Assembly (NCBI RefSeq): GCF_010731295.1
Contig: NZ_AP022579.1
Span: 1,426,001 to 1,490,000 of the forward strand
Length of the DNA stretch: 64,000 bases
Direction: 5' to 3'
Source of the DNA: Mycolicibacterium boenickei
Lineage (GTDB): Bacteria; Actinomycetota; Actinomycetes; Mycobacteriales; Mycobacteriaceae
In this document: in pieces, positions 1 to 8,001 of the stretch
How the letters are laid out: the number at the start of each line of letters is the position of its first letter
Position numbering within the stretch: position 1 is the first letter of the stretch
Notes under the pieces: generated by a model
The model's input: only the letters and a program-made list of their open reading frames with translations
Database searches by the model: none
What the model was told of the DNA's origin: nothing
Program-made: the position numbers and the translations under genes

Positions 1-643
1 AGAGGTCTGATGCGATGACGGTGGGTTGGGGCACATCTGGTGCTCGCAGCACGGCATTGCCGGGGCGGGAGATGAGTGCTCCGCTGAAGCCGGCGGCCTG
101 GGCGCCCAGGGTGTCCCACATGTGGGCGGCGACCATCATGCAGTCCGAGGGCTCTAACCCCAGGTAGTCGGCGACGCCGGTATACAGCGACGGTGCCGGC
201 TTGAAGATGCGTTGGTCACCGACCGTGAACTGGTGCTCGAAATACCCCGCCAGTCCGGCGTTGTCCAGCGGTGTTGGTCCATCGCTGTGCGGCGAATTCG
301 TGAGGGTGACAAGGCGATAGCCACTGTCGCGCAGACCCTGCAGCCCCTCGGCGACATCGGCGTGTGCCGGCATCGTTCGCATGCTGTCGGTGAGCGCGTG
401 CAGATCGTCGTCGCCGAGTTCGACTCCGTGGACCTCGGCGGTCATCCGCAGGACTCCTTGCCCAAGGGCGAAGAAATCGGTGTATCGCCCCGACATCGTG
501 ATGGCCATGGAGTACATGACGAGCTGGCCGAACCATTCGCGCAGGACCTGTGGGTCGCGGAACATTCGCTCGAAATGTGGCCGCAGGGACTCGATGTCGA
601 TGAGGGTCTCGTTGACGTCGAACACCAGCACCGCGGGCCGCAT
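1..643 (-). CDS. L-2-haloacid dehalogenase-type HAD hydrolase, C-terminus cut by window edge
   Basis: 214 codons are visible before the reading frame runs off the left edge; family members are about 220-240 residues, so little is missing. The N-terminus has the HAD motif I nucleophile (FDVNETLID, first Asp). Motif II is LTNSP, and VAAHMWDTLGAQAAGF near the C-terminus is the type II haloacid dehalogenase signature for the acidic and substrate-pocket residues. The family hydrolyses 2-haloalkanoic acids to 2-hydroxy acids through an aspartyl ester. The ATG overlaps the upstream hydrolase stop in TGATG, so translation is probably coupled. Substrate is inferred from family only. Confidence 0.88.
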   Translation of the reverse strand, partial: MRPAVLVFDVNETLIDIESLRPHFERMFRDPQVLREWFGQLVMYSMAITMSGRYTDFFALGQGVLRMTAEVHGVELGDDDLHALTDSMRTMPAHADVAEGLQGLRDSGYRLVTLTNSPHSDGPTPLDNAGLAGYFEHQFTVGDQRIFKPAPSLYTGVADYLGLEPSDCMMVAAHMWDTLGAQAAGFSGALISRPGNAVLRAPDVPQPTVIASDL

Positions 644-1506
644 CAGCCGACCCGACGCTGCAGGAAATCGTCGATCAATGCGGCGACCTGGTCGACATGG
701 GTCTCCAGCAGGAAGTGCCCGCCGTCGAGCAGGTGGATCTCGGCGTCGACGGCGTCCTTGGCGAAGGCGCGCGCGCCGTCGGGCCCGAAGATCGGATCTC
801 CCTCGCCCCACACCGCGAGCACGGGCACCGCACTGGTGCGCAGGTATTCGTGCAGCGTGGGGTACAGCGGGGCATTGGTCGCGTAGTCGCGGAACAGCTT
901 GAGCTGCACCAGATCATTGCCCGGCCGGGACACCATCGCCGCGTCGTGCACCCAGGTGTCGGGGTTTACCAGGCTTTCGTCGGAAACCCCGGTCAGGTAC
1001 TGCCATTTGATGCCGTCGACGCTCAGCGCGGTCCGCACGCCGGCCTCGGTCTCGGGGGTCTGCTCGCGCTGGTAGGCCCAGACACCGTTCCAGAAGCTCT
1101 CGACGAAGCCCTCGTCGTAGCCGTTGCCGTTCTGGCTGACGATCGCCGTGACGGCCTCCGGATGCCGCAGTGCCAGGCGCCAGCCGATGGGGGCGCCGTA
1201 GTCCTGGACGTAGATCGCGTAGCGGGACACCCCGAGTTGGCTCAGTAGACCGTCTGTGAGGTCGGCCAGCGCGTCGAAGGTGTAGTCGAACTCGGTGACC
1301 GATGGTGCGTCGGAGTGGCCGTAGCCCAGGTGGTCGGGGGCGATGACGTGGTAGCGCTCGGCCAGCCGGGGGATGAGGTCGCGGAACATGTACGAGCTCG
1401 TCGGGAAGCCGTGCAGCAGCACGATCGCCGGGGCGTCCGGTGCGCCGGCTTCGCGGTAGAACAGCCGCTGCCCGTCGACGGTGGCGTAGCGATGATGAAC
1501 GGTCAT
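643..1506 (-). CDS. alpha/beta-fold hydrolase, haloalkane dehalogenase/epoxide hydrolase type
   Basis: 287 residues with the full alpha/beta hydrolase layout. The oxyanion motif HGFP lies at about 32-35, and the nucleophile elbow is VQDYGAPIG with Asp102, where dehalogenases and epoxide hydrolases carry Asp rather than Ser. The acid is in GEGDPIF and the His in DGGHFLLETH near the C-terminus. No signal peptide, so cytoplasmic. A strong AAAGGAG ribosome site lies just upstream of the ATG. It is the first gene of a two-gene unit with the haloacid dehalogenase, which fits breakdown of halogenated or epoxidised substrates. It faces a CGNR regulator across a palindrome-rich promoter. Exact substrate unknown. 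Confidence 0.85.
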   Translation of the reverse strand: MTVHHRYATVDGQRLFYREAGAPDAPAIVLLHGFPTSSYMFRDLIPRLAERYHVIAPDHLGYGHSDAPSVTEFDYTFDALADLTDGLLSQLGVSRYAIYVQDYGAPIGWRLALRHPEAVTAIVSQNGNGYDEGFVESFWNGVWAYQREQTPETEAGVRTALSVDGIKWQYLTGVSDESLVNPDTWVHDAAMVSRPGNDLVQLKLFRDYATNAPLYPTLHEYLRTSAVPVLAVWGEGDPIFGPDGARAFAKDAVDAEIHLLDGGHFLLETHVDQVAALIDDFLQRRVG

Positions 1507-1507
1507 G

Positions 1508-1591
1508 ACTAACTCCTTTAACTAGTTTTACTGGTTAGTGACATCTAACGCCCGGCGGCATAACCTGTCAATAGTTGTTTGGAGGTTAGAT
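1508..1591. promoter_or_regulatory. Divergent promoter with repeated GTTAG/CTAAC operator half-sites
   Basis: ACTAAC (1508-1513) and GTTAGT (1534-1539) form an inverted pair centred on the perfect palindrome AACTAGTT (1520-1527), all three sharing one centre. A second pair, ATCTAAC (1542-1548) and GTTAGAT (1585-1591), ends against the CGNR gene ATG. This arrangement in the shared promoter suggests operators for the CGNR protein, controlling itself and the hydrolase/dehalogenase pair. The function is inferred. Confidence 0.5.
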
Positions 1592-2206
1592 ATGAGGCTG
1601 ACGGAGGTGGGGCTGCGGGACGAGGACCTGCTGCTCGATCTGCTCAACACCACGCCGGTGGTCCAAGGAAGGCAGCGCGATGTGCTCGCGGAGCAGCCGC
1701 ATGCGGATGTCTGGCTGCGTGAGCACGGGGCGACCGAAGCGGAACTGGTAGAGCTGATCGCAGCCCGGAATGCGCTTCAGGCTGTGGTGCGCGGAACCGA
1801 CACGGCGGTTGCGCTCGACCCGTTTGTCAATGCGGCGGTGCTGCGGGGACGCGCGACGGAGAACGGCTTGAACTGGGAGTTCGATGCGGACGACGCGCGG
1901 CGCGGCGCCCTGCGGGCGATTCTGGCGTGGGACGCGCTGCGGGCCGAGGGGGCGGGGCGGCTACGCGCGTGTGCGAACCCGGACTGCCGGCTGTTCCTGA
2001 TCGATCGGAGCAAGCCGAACACCGCACGCTGGTGTTCGATGGCCGCCTGCGGAAACCGAACAAAGGCGCGCCGGTATCACCAGCGCGCGAGGACTGCGAA
2101 GACTGACGAACAGTCCCTGATTACACCGGGGGATAGGCCGGCGGCGGGTAGACGCCACGCAGACCCCAGGCCAGCCACGGAAAGAAGAAGTCGCTCTCGT
2201 CGCTGA
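1592..2206 (+). CDS. CGNR zinc-finger (ABATE-type) transcriptional regulator
   Basis: 204 residues from the ATG at 1592, which follows TTGGAGG. The N-terminal part resembles the ABATE domain of putative stress-type regulators. The C-terminal part has CANPDCRLFLIDRS followed by WCSMAACGNRTKARRY, giving the four zinc cysteines and the CGNR motif. Homologues usually end just after this RYHxR segment, whereas here about 35 further basic, low-complexity residues follow and overlap a small antisense gene. That tail may be a read-on without function. An in-frame ATG at 1538 would place coding sequence over the operator region, so it was not chosen. Likely local repressor or activator of the divergent dehalogenase pair. 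Confidence 0.82.
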   Translation: MRLTEVGLRDEDLLLDLLNTTPVVQGRQRDVLAEQPHADVWLREHGATEAELVELIAARNALQAVVRGTDTAVALDPFVNAAVLRGRATENGLNWEFDADDARRGALRAILAWDALRAEGAGRLRACANPDCRLFLIDRSKPNTARWCSMAACGNRTKARRYHQRARTAKTDEQSLITPGDRPAAGRRHADPRPATERRSRSRR

Positions 2207-2231
2207 GGTCGTAGTCAGGATTCGGATCCAT
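2121..2231 (-). CDS. 36-residue acidic/aromatic/proline-rich small protein
   Basis: A short frame from ATG (2231) to TAA (2121) reads MDPNPDYDLSDESDF, then FFPWLAWGLRGVYPPP, and ends AYPPV. The acidic N-terminus, aromatic centre and Pro/Tyr tail look like a designed small protein rather than a random frame, and third positions are mostly G or C. It overlaps the non-conserved tail of the CGNR gene on the other strand and has no strong ribosome site, so it could be leaderless. No function recognised. It could be chance; conservation in relatives would decide. Confidence 0.5.
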   Translation of the reverse strand: MDPNPDYDLSDESDFFFPWLAWGLRGVYPPPAYPPV

Positions 2232-2357
2232 GCCCGGAGTCTAGACGCAGTAGGCAAGGCCGGAACAGGGCCGCGCGCGGAATTGCCTACACTCTTCAAC
2301 CATCTAGTTGATTGATTTCCTGGGCAAGGTCCGGGCGATGCTGATAGTGAGTGTGCT

Positions 2358-3035
2358 ATGTCATCAGACGCAGAGGGCGGCCGGGGCCGCGGCGGTGCGG
2401 CCGCCAACGGGACATCCCGCCGAGATGAGCTGCTGACTGTCGCGGCCAAACTGTTCGCCGCCCGCGGCTATCACGGCACCCGGATGGACGACGTCGCCGA
2501 AGCCGTCGGCCTGAACAAGGCCACGGTCTATCACTACTACTCGAGCAAGTCGCTGATCCTCTACGACATCTACAAGAGCACCGCGGACTTCACCGTCGAG
2601 GCCCTGCACGACGACCCCACCGCGTCGGCCCGGGAAACCATCTACAACTTCACCCGGCGGTTGCTGGTCGGCATCGCGGGCGACCTCGAGCGTGCGGCGG
2701 TCTACTTTCAGGAAGGCCCCTACATCGCGGAGTGGTTCACCGAGGAGCAGGTGGCCTACATCCGGCACGCCGAGACTCAGGTCTACGAGCATGTGCGCGA
2801 CGTGATCGACCGCGGCATCGCCAGCGGCGAGTTCTACGACTGCGATTCGCATGTGCTGGCGCTGGGCTACATCGGGATGACGCTGGGCTCCTACCGCTGG
2901 TTGCGCCCGCACGGCCGACGGACCGCCCAGGAGATCGCCGTCGAGTTCAGCACGGCGCTGCTGCGCGGGCTGATCCGCGACGAGACGGTGCGCAACGAAT
3001 CCCCGCTCGGGGTCGAGGTCGACGAGAAGGCTTAG
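2358..3035 (+). CDS. TetR-family transcriptional regulator
   Basis: 225 residues. The N-terminal HTH is typical of TetR (AARGYHGTRMDDVAEAVGLN followed by KATVYHYYSSK, about 31-60), and the C-terminal ligand domain is all-helical. It lies 3 bp upstream of an SDR oxidoreductase and probably forms an operon with it, so it may respond to a lipid-like or acyl ligand handled by that enzyme. A short TCAAC/GTTGA inverted repeat sits about 55 bp upstream of the start and could be an autoregulatory site. The ligand is not predictable. Confidence 0.85.
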   Translation: MSSDAEGGRGRGGAAANGTSRRDELLTVAAKLFAARGYHGTRMDDVAEAVGLNKATVYHYYSSKSLILYDIYKSTADFTVEALHDDPTASARETIYNFTRRLLVGIAGDLERAAVYFQEGPYIAEWFTEEQVAYIRHAETQVYEHVRDVIDRGIASGEFYDCDSHVLALGYIGMTLGSYRWLRPHGRRTAQEIAVEFSTALLRGLIRDETVRNESPLGVEVDEKA

Positions 3036-3038
3036 AAC

Positions 3039-3812
3039 ATGACTGATCTGTTCCGACTGGACGGCAAGGTCGCCGTCGTCACCGGCGGCGGCCGCGGTAT
3101 CGGCCTGATGATGGCCAGGGGCCTGCTGCAAGCCGGGGCATCCGTATACATCTCCAGCCGTAAGGAAGCCGAGCTGGCCGCGGCGGTGGAGGCGCTGTCG
3201 CCGCTCGGCCGGATCTCCGCGGTGCCCGCCGACCTGGGCACCGCGGAAGGCGTCGCCGCCCTCACCGCCGCCGTGACCGGCCGCGAGGACGCCCTCCACG
3301 CGCTGTTCAACAACGCGGGCGCGGCCTGGGGCGCACCGTACGAGGAGTTCCCCGAATCCGGGTTCGACAAGGTCTACGACGTCAACGTCAAAGGTGTGTT
3401 CCTGTTGACCCGGGCGCTCACCCCGTTGCTGAATTCCGCTGCCACCGAGGATGATCCGGCCCGCGTGATCAACACCGGCAGCATCGACGGCATCGTCGCG
3501 CCCGGCAAGGGCCGCGACAACTTCTCCTACAGCGCCAGCAAGGCCGCCGTGCACATGCTGACGAAGCACCTCGCCGGTGAACTGGCCCCGAAGATCCTCG
3601 TCAACGCGATCGCCCCGGGCCTGTTCGAATCCCGGATGACCAAGGAGATGCTGCGCGCCGGCTCGGAAGAGGTAGGTGCCGTTCTTCCCTTGGGCCGGAT
3701 CGGCCGGCCCGACGACATCGCCGGCATCTCGGTGTTCCTGGCCAGCCGCGCCAGCGCCTACATCACCGGCGCGGTCATCCCGGTCGACGGCGGCGTCAGC
3801 ACCATCAGGTGA
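3039..3812 (+). CDS. SDR-family NAD(P)-dependent oxidoreductase
   Basis: 257 residues of classical short-chain dehydrogenase. TGGGRGIG near residue 16 is the nucleotide-binding loop, NNAG at about 89 stabilises the fold, and YSASK (Tyr and Lys) at about 166-170 is catalytic. The C-terminus ends VIPVDGGVSTIR. It resembles the RhlG/3-oxoacyl-ACP reductase-like group. It is the second gene of the TetR/SDR unit and overlaps the convergent DoxX gene by 8 bp. Substrate unknown. Confidence 0.88.
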   Translation: MTDLFRLDGKVAVVTGGGRGIGLMMARGLLQAGASVYISSRKEAELAAAVEALSPLGRISAVPADLGTAEGVAALTAAVTGREDALHALFNNAGAAWGAPYEEFPESGFDKVYDVNVKGVFLLTRALTPLLNSAATEDDPARVINTGSIDGIVAPGKGRDNFSYSASKAAVHMLTKHLAGELAPKILVNAIAPGLFESRMTKEMLRAGSEEVGAVLPLGRIGRPDDIAGISVFLASRASAYITGAVIPVDGGVSTIR

Positions 3813-4185
3813 CGGGCAGGGTGAACCAGCCCCAGGCCAGGAACGCGAACACGCCGAGATAGACGATGTCGCCGGCCATGTAGAGCCACTCGCTGCGGCG
3901 GAATCTCGTCGTGGCCGCACCGGCCATGAACAGGGCCAGCCCGCAGGCGGCCAGCGGGGTCAGCACCGGTGCGATGCCCACCGCGACGGGTAGCACCAGG
4001 CCGATCGCGCCGGCCAGTTTGATGGCCCCGATCGCCTTGAGGTGACCGTCGCCGAAGTCGTCGACCCAATGCTGCGTCTTTCCCATCGACCGGTACCGCT
4101 CCCGCGACGTCACGAGCATGGTGGTGCCGCCTGCGGCGTAGGCCGCAGCGGCGATGATGGTGATGATCCAGAGGGTGGTGTGCAT
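3805..4185 (-). CDS. DoxX-like integral membrane protein
   Basis: 126 residues, about four hydrophobic helices: an N-terminal segment starting LWIITIIAAAAYA, then helices around KLAGAIGLVLPV and LAACGLALFMAGA, and a C-terminal helix around DIVYLGVFAFLAW. The central AIGAIKLAGAIGLVLP is typical of DoxX-like proteins. It is divergent from the ECF41-like sigma factor gene, 80 bp away. DoxX-like and related redox genes are common partners of ECF41 factors, so it may be the sigma factor's target. Its biochemical role is not established. Confidence 0.8.
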   Translation of the reverse strand: MHTTLWIITIIAAAAYAAGGTTMLVTSRERYRSMGKTQHWVDDFGDGHLKAIGAIKLAGAIGLVLPVAVGIAPVLTPLAACGLALFMAGAATTRFRRSEWLYMAGDIVYLGVFAFLAWGWFTLPVT

Positions 4186-4265
4186 TCCTCGCTCCGTTCC
4201 GTGGTTACGTCGGGTCCTGCCGACTCGTCACTCTTATGACGGATCCGCGCGAGGAGAGGTAACTG

Positions 4266-5150
4266 ATGAGGCCCGAGGGATCACTGGCGGAGGTATTCGA
4301 GCAACAGCGCCCGCGGCTTTTCGCGGTTGCCCACCGCGTCCTGGGTTCCCGGGCGGACGCCGAGGATGCCGTGCAGGAAGCATGGCTGCGACTGTCCCGT
4401 CAGGACGCGGGCTCGATCGAGAACGTCGCCGGCTGGCTGACCACGGTGGTGGGCCGCATCTGCATCGACATGTTGCGGTCGCGCACGAGCCGGGCCGAGC
4501 TGACGGCCACCGCTGAGCTTCCTGAATTCGTCGTCACCGAGGACGTGGACTCCCCGGAGGATGCCGCCGTGCTCGCGGACTCGGTCGGGCTGGCGATGCT
4601 CGTGGTGCTGGGATCGCTGCGCCCAGACGAACGCCTCGCGTTCGTCCTGCACGACATGTTCGCGGTCCCCTTCGCCGATATCGGGCAGATCCTGGACAGG
4701 TCCGGCGATGCCGTCAAGATGCTGGCCAGCCGCGCGCGCCGGAAGGTGCAGGACGTGCCGCCGCCCACCGGGAGCCGCCGACGCAGGCAGGAGCAGCGTC
4801 AGGTGGTCGACGCGTTCCTGGCCGCCGCGCGTGACGGCGACTTCGATGCCCTGCTCCGGGTGCTGGATCCGGATGTCAGCTGGCAGCGGTACACCGCTAC
4901 CGGAGTGACCGTCGGGACCGGATCGGACGCCATCGTCGCCGCGGTCCGGCGCGGCCAGGGGACCCGCGTGCTGGCCCGCCGCGTGTCCGTGAACGGTGAG
5001 CCCGGGATCCTGGCGTGGGGACCGACCGGTCGTCCGCTCAGCGTGATGGCCTGTGTCGTCGACGGGGGCCGACTGGTGGGGATCGTGTCGATCGTCGATC
5101 CCCGCCGGCTGGCCCGGATGTCACTGCCCGAGCCGCCCGCCGGCGATTAA
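4266..5150 (+). CDS. ECF41/SigJ-type RNA polymerase sigma factor with SnoaL-like C-terminal domain
   Basis: 294 residues. Sigma region 2 includes DAEDAVQEAWLRLSRQD (about 36-52) and a region 4 HTH lies around DIGQILDRSGDAVKMLASRA (about 137-156). A roughly 110-residue SnoaL-like domain follows (from about 177, RQVVDAFLAAARDGDFDALLRVLDPDV). The DGGRLVGIVSIVDPRRL stretch matches the C-terminal motifs by which ECF41 factors regulate themselves without an anti-sigma factor. The ATG follows GAGGAGAGG. It is divergent from a DoxX-like gene. A SigJ-type role in stress response is possible, but the symbol is not assigned because several paralogues exist. Confidence 0.87.
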   Translation: MRPEGSLAEVFEQQRPRLFAVAHRVLGSRADAEDAVQEAWLRLSRQDAGSIENVAGWLTTVVGRICIDMLRSRTSRAELTATAELPEFVVTEDVDSPEDAAVLADSVGLAMLVVLGSLRPDERLAFVLHDMFAVPFADIGQILDRSGDAVKMLASRARRKVQDVPPPTGSRRRRQEQRQVVDAFLAAARDGDFDALLRVLDPDVSWQRYTATGVTVGTGSDAIVAAVRRGQGTRVLARRVSVNGEPGILAWGPTGRPLSVMACVVDGGRLVGIVSIVDPRRLARMSLPEPPAGD

Positions 5151-5159
5151 CCTGGCCGC

Positions 5160-6878
5160 ATGAAGTCGACCATCCTCTCGCGGCGCGACCTGGACTTCCT
5201 GCTCTACGAGTGGTTGGACGTCGAAAAGCTCACGACGCTGGACCGTTTCACCGAGCACTCCCGCGAGACCTTCGACGGCGTGCTGGACCTGTGCGAGCAA
5301 CTCGCGACCCGTTACTTCGCGCCGCACAACAAGCTCAGCGATGCCAACGAGCCGACGTTTGACGGGCAGACCGTCACGCTGATTCCCGACGTGAAAGAGG
5401 CGTGGGACGCGTTCGCGGCCGCCGACCTGATCGCCATGGGGATGGATGCCGAGATCGGCGGCGCGCAACTGCCTGCCACTGTGGCGCAGGCCGCGTTCGC
5501 GTGGATCTCCGCGGCGAATGTGTCGACGTCGGGCTATCTGATGCTGACCATCGCCAACGCCAACCTGCTGGCCCGGTTCGGCTCACCCGAGCAGATCGAG
5601 ACATTCGTCAAACCCATGCTGGCGGGCCGGTTCTCGGGCACCATGGCGCTGTCGGAGACCCAGGCCGGATCGTCGCTGGCCGACATCACCACCCGTGCCG
5701 AACCGCAGCCCGACGGCAGCTACCGGCTGTTCGGTTCGAAGATGTGGATCTCGGGCGCCGAGCATGAGATGACCGAGAACATCGTCAACCTGGTACTGGC
5801 CAAGATCCCGGGTGGCCCGGCGGGGACCAAGGGCATCTCGTTGTTCATCGTGCCGAAGTTCCTGGCCGACGGCACCCGCAACGGTGTGGCCATCTCCGGG
5901 CTGAATCACAAGATGGGGCAACGCGGTATCACCAACACCGTGCTCAACTTCGACGGCGCGGTCGGCTATCTGGTCGGCGAGCCGCACCGCGGCATCGTCT
6001 ACATGTTCCACATGATGAACGAGGCCCGGCTGGGCGTCGGGATGGGCGCCGTCGCACTGGGCTACACCGGGTACCTCAAGTCGCTGGAGTACGCGCGCGA
6101 GCGCCCGCAGGGCCGGCCGCTGGGTGTCAAGGACCCGTCGACCCCGCAGGTGCCGATCATCGAGCATGCTGACGTCAAGCGAATGCTGTTGGCGCAGAAG
6201 GCCTATGTCGAAGGTGGGCTGGCGCTGGCGCTCTACTGCGCCAAGTTGGTCGACACCGGGTCCGCTGAGGACACCGCCGTGCTCGACATCCTCACCCCGG
6301 TCGCCAAGAGCTGGCCGTCGCAATGGTGCGTCGAGGCCAACAGCCTGGCGATCCAGGTGCACGGCGGCTACGGGTACACCCGCGAGTACGACGTCGAGCA
6401 GCATTACCGCGACAACCGGCTCAACCCCATCCACGAGGGCACGCACGGTATCCAGAGCCTGGACCTGTTGGGCCGCAAGGTGACCCAGAATGGTGGCGCC
6501 AGCCTCGCGGCGCTGGGGGAGCGGGTTGAAGCGACCCTCTCCGCGGCCTCGGGTGCGGCTCCTGATCTGGCTACTCAGCTCGACGCCGCCTGGCAGCGGC
6601 TGGTCGCGATCACCGGCGCGATGTTCGCCTCTGGTGACATCGAGGCCGCGATGGCCAACAGCGCGGTGTACCTCGAAGCGTTCGGGCACATCGTGGTGGC
6701 CTGGATCTGGCTGGAGCAGTTGCTCGCCGCGGAAGGATGTACCGGAGACTTCTATGACGGCAAGCGGCAGGCCGCCCGGTACTTCTTCCGTTATGAACTC
6801 CCCAAGACCACACCGCAATTGGACCTGCTGGAGAGTCTGGACCGCACCACGCTGGAGATGCGGGACGGCTGGTTCTAG
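5160..6878 (+). CDS. Acyl-CoA dehydrogenase (FadE family)
   Basis: 572 residues: an acyl-CoA dehydrogenase N-terminal helical domain, a middle beta domain (FSGTMALSETQAGSSLADI at about 158-176; KMWISGAEHEMTENIVNLV), a C-terminal helical domain with the likely catalytic Glu in NPIHEGTHGIQSLDLLGRKV, and an extra C-terminal extension of about 130 residues as in long FadE proteins. It uses FAD to form the alpha-beta double bond of acyl-CoA in beta-oxidation or a related pathway. It begins 10 bp after the sigma factor gene, so it may share that transcript. Chain length preference unknown. Confidence 0.9.
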   Translation: MKSTILSRRDLDFLLYEWLDVEKLTTLDRFTEHSRETFDGVLDLCEQLATRYFAPHNKLSDANEPTFDGQTVTLIPDVKEAWDAFAAADLIAMGMDAEIGGAQLPATVAQAAFAWISAANVSTSGYLMLTIANANLLARFGSPEQIETFVKPMLAGRFSGTMALSETQAGSSLADITTRAEPQPDGSYRLFGSKMWISGAEHEMTENIVNLVLAKIPGGPAGTKGISLFIVPKFLADGTRNGVAISGLNHKMGQRGITNTVLNFDGAVGYLVGEPHRGIVYMFHMMNEARLGVGMGAVALGYTGYLKSLEYARERPQGRPLGVKDPSTPQVPIIEHADVKRMLLAQKAYVEGGLALALYCAKLVDTGSAEDTAVLDILTPVAKSWPSQWCVEANSLAIQVHGGYGYTREYDVEQHYRDNRLNPIHEGTHGIQSLDLLGRKVTQNGGASLAALGERVEATLSAASGAAPDLATQLDAAWQRLVAITGAMFASGDIEAAMANSAVYLEAFGHIVVAWIWLEQLLAAEGCTGDFYDGKRQAARYFFRYELPKTTPQLDLLESLDRTTLEMRDGWF

Positions 6879-7966
6879 CCGAACTCGATGATCTGGCGGA
6901 CCGCGCGCCCGTCGGCCAGCTCGTCCATACCGGTGTTGATCTGGTCGAGGGTGATGGTCGAGGACACCAGCTGCTCGACCGGTAGCCGCCCGGCTCGCCA
7001 GAGTTCGACGAACCGCGGGATGTCGCGGGCCGGCACCGCCGAGCCCAGGTAGCTGCCGATCAGGGACCGGCCTTCGGCGACGAAACCCAACGGCGACACA
7101 GAGATTCGGGCGTCCGGGCGGGGCAGGCCGACGGTGATGGTGCGGCCGCCGGGCCCGGTGAGCGCGATGGAGGTTTCCAGCGCGGCGGGATGGCCTGCGG
7201 CTTCGATCACCACGTCGGCCTTGAGGTCGGCGGCCTGCTCAGGGGTGTAGGTCTCGTGCACACCGAGCGCGCGGGCCTTGGCCAGCTTGTCCGGCAGCTG
7301 GTCCACGCCAATGACGCGCACGTCGTCGTGGGCCAGTGCGGTCAGGGCCGCCGCCATGCCCACGCCGCCCAGTCCGACCACTGCCACCGTCTGTCCGGGC
7401 CGCGGCATGCCGACGTTGAGCACTGCGCCGCCGCCGGTGAGCACGGCGCACCCGAGCAGTGAGGCCACTGTGGCAGGGACGTCAGCGGGGACGGGGACCA
7501 CCGAGCGACGGTCCACGACGGCGTAGGTGGCGAAGCCGGAGACCCCGAGATGATGGAAGACCGGCCGGCCGTCGCGAGTCAGCCGGATGTCGCCGCTCAT
7601 CAACGTGCCGGCGCCGTTGGCGGCCGATCCCGGTCCGCACGGTGTCAGTCCGTCGGTCGCACACGCCGGGCATTCCCCGCAGCGCGGGAGGAACGTCATC
7701 ACCACCCGTTGACCCACCGGCAGATCGGTGTCACCGGCCTCGACGATCCCGGCGGCCTCATGGCCCAGGAGCATCGGAACCGGGCGCACCCGGTTGCCGT
7801 CCACCACCGACAGATCGGAGTGGCACAACCCCGCGGCCTCGATGCGCACCAGCAGTTCGCCCGGGCCCGGTTCGGCGAGGTCGAGGTCGCTCACCTGGAT
7901 CGGCTGGGATGCGGCGTACGGACGGGACAGGCCGATGTGCTCGAGGACGGCTCCGCGGATCAACAT
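6875..7966 (-). CDS. Zinc-dependent alcohol dehydrogenase (MDR family)
   Basis: 363 residues. Catalytic zinc ligands are in GLCHSD and GHEAAG. The structural zinc lobe is CGECPACATDGLTPC, with four cysteines. The Rossmann loop is VVGLGGVGMAA. Family members oxidise alcohols or reduce aldehydes with NAD(P). Its stop codon overlaps the stop of the convergent acyl-CoA dehydrogenase. It is transcribed towards that gene and divergently from the thioesterase gene (35 bp apart), a context of fatty-alcohol or acyl metabolism. Confidence 0.88.
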   Translation of the reverse strand: MLIRGAVLEHIGLSRPYAASQPIQVSDLDLAEPGPGELLVRIEAAGLCHSDLSVVDGNRVRPVPMLLGHEAAGIVEAGDTDLPVGQRVVMTFLPRCGECPACATDGLTPCGPGSAANGAGTLMSGDIRLTRDGRPVFHHLGVSGFATYAVVDRRSVVPVPADVPATVASLLGCAVLTGGGAVLNVGMPRPGQTVAVVGLGGVGMAAALTALAHDDVRVIGVDQLPDKLAKARALGVHETYTPEQAADLKADVVIEAAGHPAALETSIALTGPGGRTITVGLPRPDARISVSPLGFVAEGRSLIGSYLGSAVPARDIPRFVELWRAGRLPVEQLVSSTITLDQINTGMDELADGRAVRQIIEFG

Positions 7967-8001
7967 GTCACCAGCCTGTCACCTGCTGTCAGACTTCAGC
8001 C

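Noticed and set aside
2364..3920. 518-codon open frame on the minus strand
   Set aside because: Antisense to the TetR and SDR genes, which have clear motifs; the frame is a GC-rich shadow without domain features.
5583..6818. 411-codon minus-strand frame opposite the acyl-CoA dehydrogenase
   Set aside because: Exactly antisense to a well-defined FadE protein and composed of low-complexity Arg/Gly/Val/His sequence.
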